A stretch of DNA of 64,000 bases, from positions 51,881,187-51,945,186 of the forward strand of contig NC_088301.1 of assembly GCF_032854445.1 (NCBI RefSeq), written 5' to 3'. Of the stretch, positions 23,401 through 35,500 are shown piece after piece. Under the pieces are notes generated by a model. It had not been told where the DNA came from and ran no database searches. It saw only the letters and a program-made list of their open reading frames with translations. This DNA is from Liolophura sinensis. Taxonomy: Eukaryota > Mollusca > Polyplacophora > Chitonida > Chitonidae. Position 1 is the first letter of the stretch; every line of letters starts with the position of its first letter. The position numbers were made by a program, and so were the translations under genes.

Positions 23401-24849
23401 ATTTGGTAAGATCCAGCATACAAATTACTAATACTTCCTGAAACTTTTAAAATATTTCTACATTCTTCTGTCACACACTTGGTATCATCCAGGTCACAAA
23501 TTACTAATACTTCCAGAAACTTTTTAAATGTTTACACATTCTTCTGTCACAGATTTGGTATGATCCAGGTCACAAATTACTAATGCTTCCAGGAACTTTT
23601 AAAAGGTTAAAGCTGTATAAACAGGAATGCGTATAACGGTATGTGATTACATTTGGATGTGCAGCTGTGTTTTTCTAATTAATGGAAAGTACATTATGTA
23701 AAGTTCTGATACTCAATGTCTTAGTAAATAAAGTAGTAAATAGGTATCAAGCTTGGCATGACATTTGTCCAGGTGTTCCGCTTCTTGATGGTGGAACAGT
23801 CCGATTACCTCAGCTGATAGGACTGTCTCGAGCACTGGACCTTATTTTAACTGGGAGGCCAGTGGGAGCAAAGGAGGCATTGGAAATGGGCTTAGCCAAT
23901 CGAGTTGTCTCAACTGGCACAGGTAAGGGTAAGAGTATCAAATGACAGAATTGTTACATTTGGCCCTACTTCTACACTGAAAGCAGCAGTTGTGCTCTGA
24001 ACTACAATTTAATTCTTAATGCTCCTTTACAGCATAAGGATAAATTGACAAAAATGTAAGGTTTAAGTCCAAAGGTTTTAGTGTAAGTCCAAAATCTGTA
24101 ATACAAGGGTTTTTCAAAGATTTTTACATTGACTGTTTCTCTATATTTTCAGCACTAGGGAGTGCCATATTGCTAGCCAACAGCTTGGTGAAGTTTCCTC
24201 AGGAATGCATGAATGCAGATCGTAGGTCTGCCTATTATTCCTGCTATGAAGCTAAATCAGTTCAGGATGCACTGCAACATGAATACATAGATGGTGTCAA
24301 AGTTCTCACCAAGGAGTCTATTCCAGGTCTGTATTGTCATGTGAAAATGAAATGTCTTCCCATGCACCATGATGCTGGCAGCTGTTGTATAAGTGAAATA
24401 TTCCTGAGTACAAATAAATACATAGATGTACATAAAATATGTCAAAATCGAACAGCAGTTTGTTGCTTCCATGGCAGAGTGGTTAATGTGGTGGTGTCAT
24501 GGGCGTAGCACAATGACTCAGGCGCCTCTCAACAAATGGTCACTTGTTCAAATCAAGCTAATGCTTGAGCTTCAGTACAGCATAAAACACCAATCCAAAT
24601 GAAAATAAATAAACTTCAACATTTGCGATATAAGTTGCAAAAATACAAAGAAAGTTCCACAAGTCAAAATTAGCATTATTTGCAATTTATAAATGGTGTG
24701 TTTAGTTCAGTAATCTCATGGAAGTAGTTTGAGCCAGGCAGTTTGCACAGTGTTTTTGTTTTGTGTTCTGTGTTGTAGGAGCAAAAACATTTGCAGATGG
24801 AATTGGTCGCCATGGATCCTTTAATCTGAATGTGAAGTCAAATTTGTGA
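20469..24849 (+). CDS. Enoyl-CoA hydratase/isomerase (crotonase) family protein, mitochondrial
   Basis: Crotonase-fold enzyme acting on an acyl-CoA; substrate unknown. Exons 20469-20565, 21132-21293, then 22343-22452 or 22501-22610, 23261-23405, 23773-23922, 24153-24326 and 24779-24849 give 302 residues. The start [16 protein letters not shown] is a typical mitochondrial presequence (Arg-rich, no acids). [13 protein letters not shown] opens the fold; CAGxDLKEL in exon 3 forms the first oxyanion-hole segment; [23 protein letters not shown] carries the second and Glu148, the counterpart of rat hydratase Glu144. The Glu164 position is Cys (GVFCRRFG), followed by [16 protein letters not shown], a pattern I know from bacterial EchA/CaiD-like members rather than true enoyl-CoA hydratase 1. 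The gene runs tail to tail with GPKOW. Exon 3 exists in two interchangeable copies. Confidence 0.88.
21381..21412 (+). repeat. Relic of a third exon-3 copy
   Basis: A 32-base stretch identical to 22398-22429 inside exon 3a. It is preceded by a T-rich run and CAG as in a splice acceptor, but the oxyanion-hole part and the donor are missing. It reads as debris of the exon duplication. Confidence 0.75.
22343..22452 (+). CDS. Alternative exon 3a of the crotonase-family gene
   Basis: 110-bp exon, phase 1 in and phase 0 out, encoding [20 protein letters not shown] and then a segment ending in EYGFI. It has a good acceptor (ttatttccag) and donor (GTAAGT). Both ends have the same phase as exon 3b, so either can join exons 2 and 4. 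Only 48 bases separate it from 3b. Confidence 0.85.
22501..22610 (+). CDS. Alternative exon 3b of the crotonase-family gene
   Basis: 110-bp exon of identical length and phase to 3a, encoding [20 protein letters not shown] and then a segment ending in ELGFM. The acceptor has a strong T-tract and the donor is GTAAGT. The CAGxDLKEL core is kept while the following 25 residues differ from 3a. Including both copies would shift the frame. Confidence 0.85.
23388..23612 (+). repeat. 76-bp tandem triplication across the exon 4 donor
   Basis: Three copies start at 23388, 23464 and 23540 with TCTTCTG. The first includes the last 18 bases of exon 4 and its donor (TTTG|GTAAGATCCAG). The two intronic copies carry decayed versions of the same donor (GTATCATCC, GTATGATCC) and the same following text (caaattactaatacttcc). 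Confidence 0.8.
24365..24425 (+). mobile_element. SINE 3'-end fragment
   Basis: 'ccatgatgctggcagctgtt', then 'gtataagtgaaatattcctg', then 'agtacaaataaata', in the last intron of the crotonase gene. It is a 3' end with an A-rich tail. Confidence 0.7.
24465..24610 (+). mobile_element. tRNA-headed SINE, internally deleted
   Basis: A tRNA-like head (about 24472-24560, with 'cttgttcaaatcaagc' resembling box B) is joined directly to the 'cagcataaaacaccaatcc' tail and an A/T-rich end. The middle of the element is missing. Confidence 0.6.
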
Positions 24850-26351
24850 AGTATGACAGATGTTTGTTATTGAAAGATAAAGACCAAGACTGAAAGGTGG
24901 GTGTAATGCTCATGAAGTTGTGATGACCCACCCTTTCGGTGTGGAGCTAGATGGGTCATGCATACAAGTAATCATTGTCTCTGTGTACGAGTACTTGTAG
25001 TGATACACCTGTGTGGGTAAAGGTAAGCCTGTACATATAGGTTTGTTATGATAGCAGGAACCATGGCATTAGATCACAGGGTGGGTGTCTTAAAACAATG
25101 TCAGTTGGGTTGTAAGTAGTAAACTGTTGACCACATATGTTTTTTCAGAAATGTCATGGTTTATCAGGTACCTGTCTAGATGTTATGGTTTTTTTGTGAA
25201 ATAGAATTGAAAGTATTTCAGTTATACCATGATATATCATTTGTTGCAGTTACTTTTGATGTGATGTTTTTCAGATATTTACGAGTTAAGTGTACATTAT
25301 CCTAATAATCTAAAACACTTGGTCGGCTTTATCATCACAAGTTTTACCTCAACATATCTCTTCAGATGTCAAAATGTTTGGTCATTCACTCAATTTTAAC
25401 AGCTCAAAGAAGAAATTGTTTCCTCAAATTAAGCCAATGCAGGTCATCACAAAGACTGATCGACTTTTTATCATTTAAATATTCATGGTTTCAGACAGAT
25501 ATATATGATGTGTTGTATTCAATTTTTGTTGTGTTTTATTTTCATGTTTTTATACTCTGCACTTAAACTTAGCATTTGTTGCCTATTAATCATATTCGAA
25601 AGCATCTATTATTGTCATATCTAAAGAGCTGGAGTTATCAAACGTTTTGACCCATACAATTTAATTGGACCTGAAATGTGCTTTTAATAATTTGTTTATC
25701 ACCCTATGTCTGTTGGTAACCTTTTTGCATAATGTATACACTATATTTAGGACAATGCTATCACCTGCCACATTTTCTCTATCTCCCTATATCTTTGTTT
25801 CTTATCACAGAGATAACAGAATCAAGAGTACAGGTGTGGGCAAATCGATGACATACAGAAGATGGGAATTTACAAGCATATGACATAAGGGCTTCATTGG
25901 AAGAAAGCTACCAGCTACACCTACAACTGGAACCTTCAACATTGAATTTTTATAAAATAAAAGAAAAAATTGTGAAGCTAGCTGCTTAATCTGACCAAAA
26001 CTCATATCTTATTTCATTTAATTCCCTATCAGGTAGCTGGCTACTTTTCAAGGGTAGTCTCTCTATCCAGTCAATGGCATATTAATTACATGCATGGTCA
26101 TTATCAGGACAGCATGTATAAAAAAAACACACATACTGTGTTTTTGTGCCTTATTTCAGTGCTTGACTTAAGCTCGTAAATGCTGATTTTGCCGATTTCT
26201 AACATTCAAAGTACTACAAGATATTTAAACTATAATATTTGAAAAGAAGACACATACTAATTACTTTTCCAGAAAGAAGTTCTTCCTTACAATTTAGCTA
26301 CATTCTTCATTTTTTATGCTAAAATCTTCATCAATGCCTATCTCACCTGGG
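24850..26351. other. 3' region and spacer after the crotonase gene
   Basis: Probable 3' untranslated region followed by spacer. An AATAAA near 25957 is the first clear polyadenylation signal I noticed, about 1.1 kb past the stop. No coding signal. Confidence 0.35.
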
Positions 26352-26534
26352 TTAAAGGGATACAGAATCGATTCTGATTGGCTGGTGTGAGAGATAGCCA
26401 AGCTCAGTCTATGCCTTGCCTGAATGAATTTTAGGTATGGTACTTTATTCAAGTGTATCAAAGGTTGTAAGATTTAACCCAAGAAACCCTGTCTCCACTG
26501 TCAGCCAATCAGCATCAACTCTGTATCCCTTTAA
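26352..26534. mobile_element. MITE with TTAA ends, 183 bp
   Basis: Inverted ends of about 33 bp. The left begins TTAAAGGGATACAGA and the right ends TCTGTATCCCTTTAA, followed inward by ctgattggctg and its complement, with about four mismatches in total. TTAA at both edges is the target used by piggyBac-type transposases. No coding capacity. Confidence 0.65.
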
Positions 26535-26879
26535 ATTTGATTTGTTTTCACCGCCAGCTCTTTAGTCACGTGAACAAAGAGTGTGCAGATGATTGGCTCA
26601 TAGCAGCTATGACATCAATACACAACTATGAACTGCATTATAATTTCTATCAAATTATATAATAAACCTGAGCTGTCATCTTATCTCTAAACTGTTTTTA
26701 ATGCTCAATTAATTAATTGGGTGGATTCTAATTTTATTGAGGTTCATGTACCAGTACTGACCTTTAATCTACCAAATGTGATACTTTCCAAAGTATATTT
26801 GTTTCTAAAAATGTAACATTGAATAAACACAATCAATTATTTAAATATATGTTTCACAAATAAATTATTAATTATGGAA

Positions 26880-26905
26880 TAAAAAAAGAGAGAGAGAGAG
26901 AGAGG
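26880..26905. repeat. (AG)n microsatellite
   Basis: A short A-run followed by about nine AG units. Confidence 0.9.
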
Positions 26906-26981
26906 CGTCTTATTGCTTTATGCATTCATATATGTATCAAACAGTTACTACATTGTACAACTGTCCATCTCTTGGAAAAGA

Positions 26982-27314
26982 AAGCGTCCGCTTCGAGAGT
27001 GGTAGATCCAGGATCAATCCTGGATCGAGTCACACCTAAAACATTAAAAGAGGAAGTTGTAACTTCCTCGCTTGGCGTTCAGCATGAAGGGGATAGTGAT
27101 ACGGGGTTGACCCGTAGGCTATCAGTATAATGGCTCGGGCGGGCGGCATATTTGGCTTCGGTAAGTCGTCTCAGTGAAGCACTAGATAAAAGAGGGATGG
27201 AAATCCGTCCTGCAACGAGGACCCACATTACATGCACTTTAAGGATTCCTTCGTCGTCATATCACTGAAAAATTGTTAAGTACGACGTTAAACCCCACAC
27301 CAAGCACTCACTAG
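26982..27314 (+). mobile_element. 5'-truncated tRNA-derived SINE with target-site duplication
   Basis: The body matches the SINE at 34375-34735: 'gtagatccaggatcaatcc', box B-like 'atcgagtcacacc', 'gaggaagttgtaacttcctc', 'cagtataatggctcgggcgg' and the end 'acgacgttaaacccc'. It starts inside box A, so the head is cut. The 13-bp duplication CTCTTGGAAAAGA flanks it at 26969-26981 and 27315-27327, as left by LINE-type retrotransposition. Confidence 0.85.
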
Positions 27315-27641
27315 CTCTTGGAAAAGAGTTATCTCCCTCTATCCATCCATTGCCACCCGGCATGGCGCAATTATCTACGCACTGCTGCACTTGTGAAAGA
27401 CGTATCACCACCAACTTAACGTCGTTTTGTCCATTTGGGTCCAATTACAGCTTCTAATAGGTCTTAAAACTTTGTGAATGGGTAAATGCATTAGTTGAGG
27501 GAGACCTCACAATACGTGTTGTGGTGGTGCAAAAGTATTTAAAATTTTTATGTTTGCTTTAAAAAGGCACGGCTTAATATGCCAAACTCGAGTTAGACTC
27601 TGATCAAATGTGATCAAAAAATTTCACCCGAACTTTCGGTA

Positions 27642-27715
27642 GGCGCCATAGCTCAGTTGGTTAGAGCGCCAGTCTAGTAAACTGGAGGTCGAGGGTTCGA
27701 ATCCCTCTGGTGCCT
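27642..27715 (+). tRNA. tRNA-Thr (anticodon AGT)
   Basis: A complete cloverleaf can be drawn: acceptor GGCGCCA pairs with TGGTGCC (one G-T) plus discriminator T; D arm GCTC...GAGC; anticodon stem CCAGT/ACTGG with loop CTAGTAA, giving AGT; T arm GAGGG TTCGAAT CCCTC. Box A (TAGCTCAGTTGG) and box B (GGTTCGAATCC) are intact and there is no intron. A long T-run from about 27740 can end RNA polymerase III transcription. It lies between the convergent crotonase and GPKOW genes and looks like a functional gene, not a SINE head. Confidence 0.93.
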
Positions 27716-27737
27716 GCGGGAGAGCGATTTCTCAGTC

Positions 27738-27760
27738 TCTTTTTTTTTTTTTTTTTTTCT
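27738..27760 (+). terminator. Poly-T run, pol III terminator for the tRNA
   Basis: About 20 T residues starting roughly 25 bases after the tRNA 3' end, more than enough to terminate pol III. Confidence 0.7.
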
Positions 27761-28499
27761 TTCTCCATTGCAGTACTTCGGAATACAGACTCAACGCCGA
27801 TTGGCTGTTATACTGGGTGCGGTAATAATATTGATATTTTATTGATATTATTGGCTGAAGTTTACTACAACAAAGGTTGGTTGGTTTGTCCGCAAAGCAT
27901 ACTTGTGCCGTTGAAAAAGCAAGTTTTTTTTTTCAGCATCAGTATGTGGTTTTCCTTCTTTTAACACATGAAATACATGTGCACTAATGAAAATGTTTTT
28001 ACACCTCCATCGTTGACCGGAGTCAGAATGCTGAAAGTTAGTGACTTAAATATCTTGAGAAATGATCTATGTATTGCTGTAAAAATTTATGAACTGTATA
28101 TCTACATTTTCAGACCGTATCTTTACCAAGCTTGTGGTCAGAATTCATATTTTGTTTTCTATACATATATGTGCAAACTACTTAAATTCAATAATGTATA
28201 ATTTGCGATTCTCCAGAATGTGTTGGAGAGTGCAGGTGGTATAAAATGACCTCAAATCTGAATTCATATTTGAATTGTAGATCCAAGATCTATGGAATTT
28301 CAATGGATTTTATGGATTATGGATTTGCAAGCTGATCCCTGAGTACACATGTGACCACAAATTTTCTTTGACCTGCTTTCCAAAATATATTTGAATCACC
28401 CGCACTCAGCATATTCCCATTTCCTGTACCCATAAATCTGGCTGCAATTGTGCATGTGAACAATTTTTGGGCACACTGTTAAACCTAATCCCATAAATA

Positions 28500-28690
28500 T
28501 TTATTTATTTGGAGTTTTACACTTAACTCAAGAATATTTCACGTATATGACAGCTGGCATTAGGATGGGAGGAGCCGGACAGAGCCCGGGGGAAACCAAT
28601 GAACATCTGCAGGTCCCTGGCAGATCTTCCCACATATAACAAGAGAGGAAGCTTGTATGCAAACCCATCCATAAATGCGTACTTTCGACT
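28500..28690 (-). mobile_element. SINE, reverse orientation
   Basis: 'ttatttatttggagttttac', 'aactcaagaatatttcac', 'agctggcattaggatgggag' and 'cagagcccgggggaaacc' follow in order, read on + as the complement of the element. The head is not clear. The remaining spacer 27761-29370 holds no other feature I can support. Confidence 0.7.
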
Positions 28691-29370
28691 GGTTACGCCA
28701 TACATAATCTAGCCAAGTAGTCAGCCAACTTGTATGACACGTCATGGGTTTACTGCCTCATCCCCCCCCCGAGAACATATTTGAGTGTGGTCAGCATGAA
28801 TGACCAAGAGAAGTACATGCTCAGGAAGACTTCATATTTGAATTGTAGTGCTATATCTACAAAACTACCAAGCCTTATATTCAATAAAACTATCTGCCTC
28901 AGACTGTGATCAGTGCAAGGCCAGAGCTCATATCTGCCTTGTTACCATGCATGCATCATTTCTTCAGCAGTTTCCAAATACAATGAAACTTCATACACAT
29001 GGATTCACTGGTCTCCCTTACACTCAATCAGATTTGGTTAAAACAAATATCCTTTGGCCTATTTTTTCATTTCAAGTCTTGAGTACATATTTGTTTTTTC
29101 TAAGTAGTGCCGGTCAGTAATGGATAAAGTATGTTGATGAACTGCAGTACAGAAGTGGTTTTGTTAACACAGCTTTTTGTATCAGTTACCCTAATTCTTC
29201 AACCTTTTCAACGGAGTCTTGGGAATTACAAAGATCTGTCTAATCAAACCGTATGAAACACAAACGTTAATACATAAACAATGTGTCAGACCTGGAGCCT
29301 GAATTTATGTTGAAATTTCTGGAACCCAACACATTTGTAATGAAAATCTATTCAATGTACAGTATCATGT

Positions 29371-29376
29371 TTTATT
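29371..29376 (-). terminator. Polyadenylation signal (AATAAA on minus strand)
   Basis: TTTATT on + reads AATAAA on -, about 190 bases after the GPKOW stop. Confidence 0.5.
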
Positions 29377-29561
29377 TAGACTGCCAATGGTTACATAAAA
29401 CTTTACATCTCATTTATCATAAAAGTATGCAATCTGAAGATCTGTACTATGGCAGTTCAGACACATTCGTGAACTGTTCTTGTTTAAAACTCTTGAGTTG
29501 AATTCTTTTCCATCGTCCCTTCAGAATCGTCCTGACAGCAAGAGGATCATGAATTAATCCA

Positions 29562-32500
29562 TTAATAATCAAATACATCGTCAATATTTCCAGCATATTC
29601 ACATATAGAGTCATATCCAATCTCCAATGCATGATCCCTATTGCGTAATAACTGGACCATGGCAATACAAGACTTTTTGTTCCTCTGCATGACTTGCACT
29701 ATCTGCAAAAATTAAATCAGAGTGAGGTGAAAATCTACTGAGACCTTTTCTATGAATCTGTCACAATTCGACTACAAAGAAACTTTTTTTTTTCTGTTTT
29801 GTTTTACTTTTAGAGAAAGAAATTGACTACAGGCTATCCAAGGACTTCCACCAGTCACCACTGGAAAATATATTTTTAAATACAGTAAAATATGTGACTG
29901 ACTTAAAATGTAAGATTTCACACCATCTCAGAAAATGAGTTTCCTGAATTTACAAGCTTCCATTTCTTGAGAATGGCATAAAACAACAATCAATTAGATG
30001 AAAATATAAGACACTGCCCACTTTTTCTAACATTAGAAACAACTGAGGGCTTTACCTCTCCCTTGTGTTTCCCTGAAACAATCATAGCATAAGCAGGGTC
30101 TGATTTTGGCACAACAGTCTCAATCATGCTCTGAGAAACACCTATAAAGATACACACAAAACATAAGCCATGAAATAGAAAAATCTAACTGCTAGTCATT
30201 ACTGTTTATGCATTTTCTGATGTCTGCTTTCCCTTATTACAAGAAAATTTCTATGCATAATGATGAAATTTCCATTAAACAATGGTGCATGTGTATGTAA
30301 TTCAGGGAAATGTGTCACTTTCTTCCAAACAAAGGAGGAATACAATTTATGACAGAACTATGATAACTTAGTGTATAACATTAGGTATAATAATATATTA
30401 CAGACTTGAGTTATTTCATATATGAGATTTTTTCCTTTTTAAGTGAAGTTTTCCCGAAGGATCTAGCACGAACAATATAACAATAAAGAAGGCTACTCAC
30501 CCTCCAGGACATTGCCGTCATCAGTTTTCACCACACATTTTTTTTTGTCAAAAACATCCACTACAACTACCTGTTAAGGTGACACAAAACAGACACAAAT
30601 TAGCTTAAATTTAATGAATTTAGTTTTGCACTAGTAATCTAAATTTGCAGGAACTATACACATGAATTCTGGACTGATCATGATTCATTAAAATAACATT
30701 TAATGATATCATAACACTGTTAACCCTGTAATAATTTTTCTTGTTCATGCAATCACAGATTAGTACAAATTATTGTGACAAGTGTCAAGCAAGTGAATAT
30801 CCTAAATGACCATAAATTTCGTCCATGACTAACATGACCATTTTTCCTGATTCTGGGAGTAACATTTCAGAAAGCTGTTTTGAGGTTTGTTGGAACATGG
30901 GATGATATTCTTCTGGAAAATTTTATGTTTTGGCAATAAAAACACTCATTTCCCTCTAAAAATTTTGGTCATTTACGGTAATTCTCTAAAATTTGCATAA
31001 CATATTTACAGGTAAAATCTGCTGAGTGACCTTGTGTACAGACTCAGAGCACATCATCGGTTCAAATAATCAGGTGTTCTTAATTTTTATTACAGTTGGC
31101 CAAATGGACATAATTTATTTACGATGACATAACACATTATCTAACTACCTTTGAATTGTAGTAGCGTCCTTTTTTAAAATGTCTGTCTATCACACGGACT
31201 TTTATTTGCGGTCTGACCCATAGTTTGCTGCTGTCATTCCCATTTGATGATGACGATGATGTAGTTTTCGGTGATGACCTATAAAAAAGTATAAACAATA
31301 TATAAAGAAGGTAAACTTTGCTTCACATACTGTTATTTTACAACTGGCAAACACTGAATTCTAAATTCTTGTTTTGGTAAAAAAGATTTTGTCAAGATGC
31401 TTCTATTTACGATCTAATTACAGGCTTATAGTAATTTAGATGTCTTTCAATGTTTCAGGAGTTTCATTCACCATTTAACAAATCTAGCAAAACAACAGTA
31501 ATTAATATCAAGGACAATTTCATCACTAGCACTATTACATTTAAGCGTAATGGAAAGAATGATGGAGTCAATTTCCAAAACTTGCAAATCTCAAACTTGA
31601 CAAACCTGTGCTCATAGTGACTTCTTTTTTTGTGTTTTCTATGACATCTGTCCTCTTCTTCATCATCAGACATATATGGGCTTCTGTCTCGATGCCTGTT
31701 CTTATCTTTTCGTTTGTCAGATTCTCGATCCCTTTTTCTTTCCTCTCGCTTATGTCTATCTCTCTCTTCTTCCTCTGCCTTTCTGTTTTTCTTGTCTTCT
31801 TCATCTTTGTATTTGTCCACTTTCCCCTTATCTGTAAGACAATGTCATGGTTTAAAATTTACAAATATTTATTATTATCTATTAAAATATTAACAAATTG
31901 ACAACAACAAAATTTGAGCGTTTATTCTATCACCCAACAAAGATACAAAAGATATATGTACTGCTGTATTTTTACAAAGGTAAATGCCTGTGACATACAT
32001 ACTGTGGCATTCCATCCCACTTCCTGTACAACTGAACAATTTTCCATACATTTCCATCACTCTTTTCCATACACCTCCATAACCACTTCAACAATTTCTT
32101 TTACACTTTCATCAAACTTTCCTCAACATCCGAATGACTCCTCATACACTTCCACTTTTTCCTATACACTTGAACAATTTCCCACACTTTCATCACATTT
32201 TCCTAAACACTTGAACAATTTCCCATACAATTCCATCACATTTTCCTGGACAATTGAACAATTTCAAATACACTTCCACAACCACTTTAACAATCTCCTA
32301 TACACAATCATCAAATCAACACCTGAATGATTCCCCATACATTTCCATAACACTTCCCTATACACGTACATTTGAACAATTTCTAATACACTACCACAGC
32401 CTTCTCCTGAGGGGATGTCATTCGTTTTAAAAATATAACATAAACACATCTCTTCTATATGTGCTGTGTTCAACTCTCCCATATTTTCTGTACTTTACAC

Positions 32501-35500
32501 TCGTAATGTACATGAGACATGGATACGATTTATGTGATGCTATGCCATATTACACAATCAAATTGTAAGACTCACTCAGGTACTTGGAGTACTTCTCATA
32601 CTCCTGCTTGGTAACCAGCTTGATGCTGTACTGGCTCTGTGTGGCGATTTTCCCACCAATGGTCAGTTTGATCATTACTCTGGCATTATCGTCATCCAAT
32701 CCTTCCACCTACAAAGACAGACATCAAGTTTAAGGTAAACTTTAAATATTTATAATCCTGGGGCCACTTTCATAAAAATTTAGATGTCATATTCCTTCTC
32801 CCTTTCTTAAGTACGTGCACCTGACCATGTCCAGGTTTTTGCCATGTAAGGCAACATCGTTTTCAAAAGAAGTTACAAACTATATACTTACAAAGTTTTG
32901 TGAAAGTGAGTCTCACTAAGTATAATGCCATAACAGCCAAGACAGAATACCAATTCAGCATGTAACATACATTTGCACTGTTTCCAAATCTGGGACAAAC
33001 AGGCTTAGGTCCAACCATTCAAAGGGTGCCACTTTGACCCTTTTTATCCAATGCCAAAGTGCACTGGATAAAAACTGGGTGCATGTGTGCTTATACGCTA
33101 CTCGGAACCTTACTACTGCCATATTAAGATGTCAAAAGAGCTGAGCAGAAATCTGTCCCAAAACCATGTTCTTACTGTTCCATATAAATCCTTATGAGCA
33201 CCTTTCTGTATCATGCAGTAAGCTCCTTTTTTCAATACAAGCTCTTCACTGCTTTTCTTGTCTTGTGGTGCCTGTCCTTGTTTGGTATAGCTCAGCTGTA
33301 ATACCTGACTTTTGTCTGCTCCAAGACCCAGTCCTTTAGGTCTAAGAACAGACTCCACTATTTGAAACGACCTGTAATGAAAACATTACAACACTACATC
33401 AAAATGACATGTCAGTATCAGATCATGTAACCTGAAGTGTTCTTCACTTAAGAAATTCAAGCAGAAGAATTAACTAATAGCCTATTATAGGTGATAAAAA
33501 GACCTGCACATAAGCCAGGTCCTTGAATAACTTTTAATGTACATGGATCATAAATCAACAAGACATGAAGTCTTACATGGGCTTTACCCTTGATAACCAC
33601 TTCAATTTACATTTTACAACAAAAAGTAAAAACAATGCTTACATGCATTCTGCGATACATACCCACAAATACCAAAATAAGAAATAAGTAACACTCAAAA
33701 CTGATCTAGTTCATAACTAAGTCTGGTGGTAGTTATGTTCCATACTTTGCACAACTGTTATGGGGTAATACCTCTGATTTGAATAAATGATTGTGGCTTA
33801 ACTCCACATTGGCAATATTTAAGCCATATCGTGGCGACCTCTGAATTGTGAATTCCTAAAAGTTTATATATTTATTAATTTTTTATTTGTTTAACTATTG
33901 CTTAAAATGCCATGCACATGAATTTTCAAATTATACACTTGCTGTCAGTTCTGTATCTTCAGGAATCTAGAGAGTTCAGTGTAAACAACAGGCCTTTGGC
34001 CAAGTCACTGAACAATTTCTCAAGTGTGATATACAGACAGTGCAAATGGCCCCATGAGAGCTGACGGCATATTTTCACCCAGGATCAACAAACAAAAGGA
34101 AGGCGACATATGTTTAATCCTGTGAAGTGGCACTTGTTTGAAGCAGAATTAAGCCATTTTAGTGTCAAAAAATAAATGAAGCACAATGTTACCGTTTCTA
34201 CTATGATGTCATTCAGTCTTTGTGACATCATAATGATGAGCTGGAAAATAAATATTTAACAAATAAACTGGTGTCAATGTCCTACTGTCTTGCGTCTGAC
34301 AGGTTCACATTAGAAGGGAATTCAAGAAAATTCCTGCCCAAGGAAGGAATTGAACCCTCATCTCACATATTGTGGACCGGCCCGGATAGCACAGTTGGTA
34401 GAGCGTCCGCTTCGGGACCGGTAGATCCAGGATCAATCCTTGGTCGAGTCACACCTAAGACTTTAAAAGAGGAAGTTGTAACTTCCTCGCTTGGCGTTCA
34501 GCATGAAGGGGATAGTGCAACGACTGGTTGACCCGTATCAGTATAATGGCTCGGGCGGGGCGGCTTACTTGCCTTCGGTAAGTCGTCTCTGTGATGCAGC
34601 ACTAAATAAAAGAGCGGTGGAAATCCGTCCTGCAACAAGGAGGCACATTACACGTGCATGCACCCTAATGATTCCTTCGTCGTCATATGACTGAAAAATT
34701 GTTGAGTATGACGTTAAACCCCAAGCACTCACTCACTCACATATTGTGAGTTGGTACTCACTCATCTAAGCATAGCTGATGCCACACATGATGACAGAGG
34801 CAAGTATCTATGTATACATATTTAGGAGTAAGGAACAATACTCACTTCTTATTCCTGCCTACTCCTTCTCCTGGCTTCCATCCCATCCCTCTCAACATGG
34901 CAAGGCCATACTGCTCTATCGGAACTTGTTCATAGTCTGCTGCTTCAGCCTGAGGAGTAAATGGCAATTTTAAATCGTCATTTTTATAAGACTGATTCTT
35001 TAGATCAGAAAGCAAAATCACACATTAATGAATATGATATTGATGATCCATGGCTTTCTGTTTGGAATGAAGCTCACCTCATCCGGTCGTAAACTGACAT
35101 CAAGTTTTTCATCTGTTTCATATCCCTCTGGCAACTTGTTCTGAACCACCACAGGAATAGCTATGCCAGAGTCTACCTTTCCAACATCTTCCCAATCTTC
35201 CTGCTGTTTTCGAGCCTCTGAATTACACAGCCAAATGAAAAATCTTCATAATGAAACACAGAGCTTGTAACATTTTGGTAGTATATGATGAACACAATAA
35301 TATCATATAATACATATTTTACACCCTTTAGTCACAATTATCAAGAATATTTAATCCACGAGCCTCTATTCTTCTACTACACCTATAAGAAGTTGTATTA
35401 AATCAAATATAAAAATTAATACTAATACTATAAGGTTGTCAGTACTTGTGACCATTGACATTTTTAAAACTGGTATAATTGAAGATCACCTTCCAGAGGA

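Noticed and set aside
31608-31901. 97-codon plus-strand frame rich in Phe and Ser
   Set aside because: It is the antisense shadow of the charged GPKOW exon 31606-31831.
34375-34460. Possible extra tRNA gene
   Set aside because: The head of a SINE: cloverleaf pairing is poor and the sequence continues into the SINE body, with target-site duplications around the whole.
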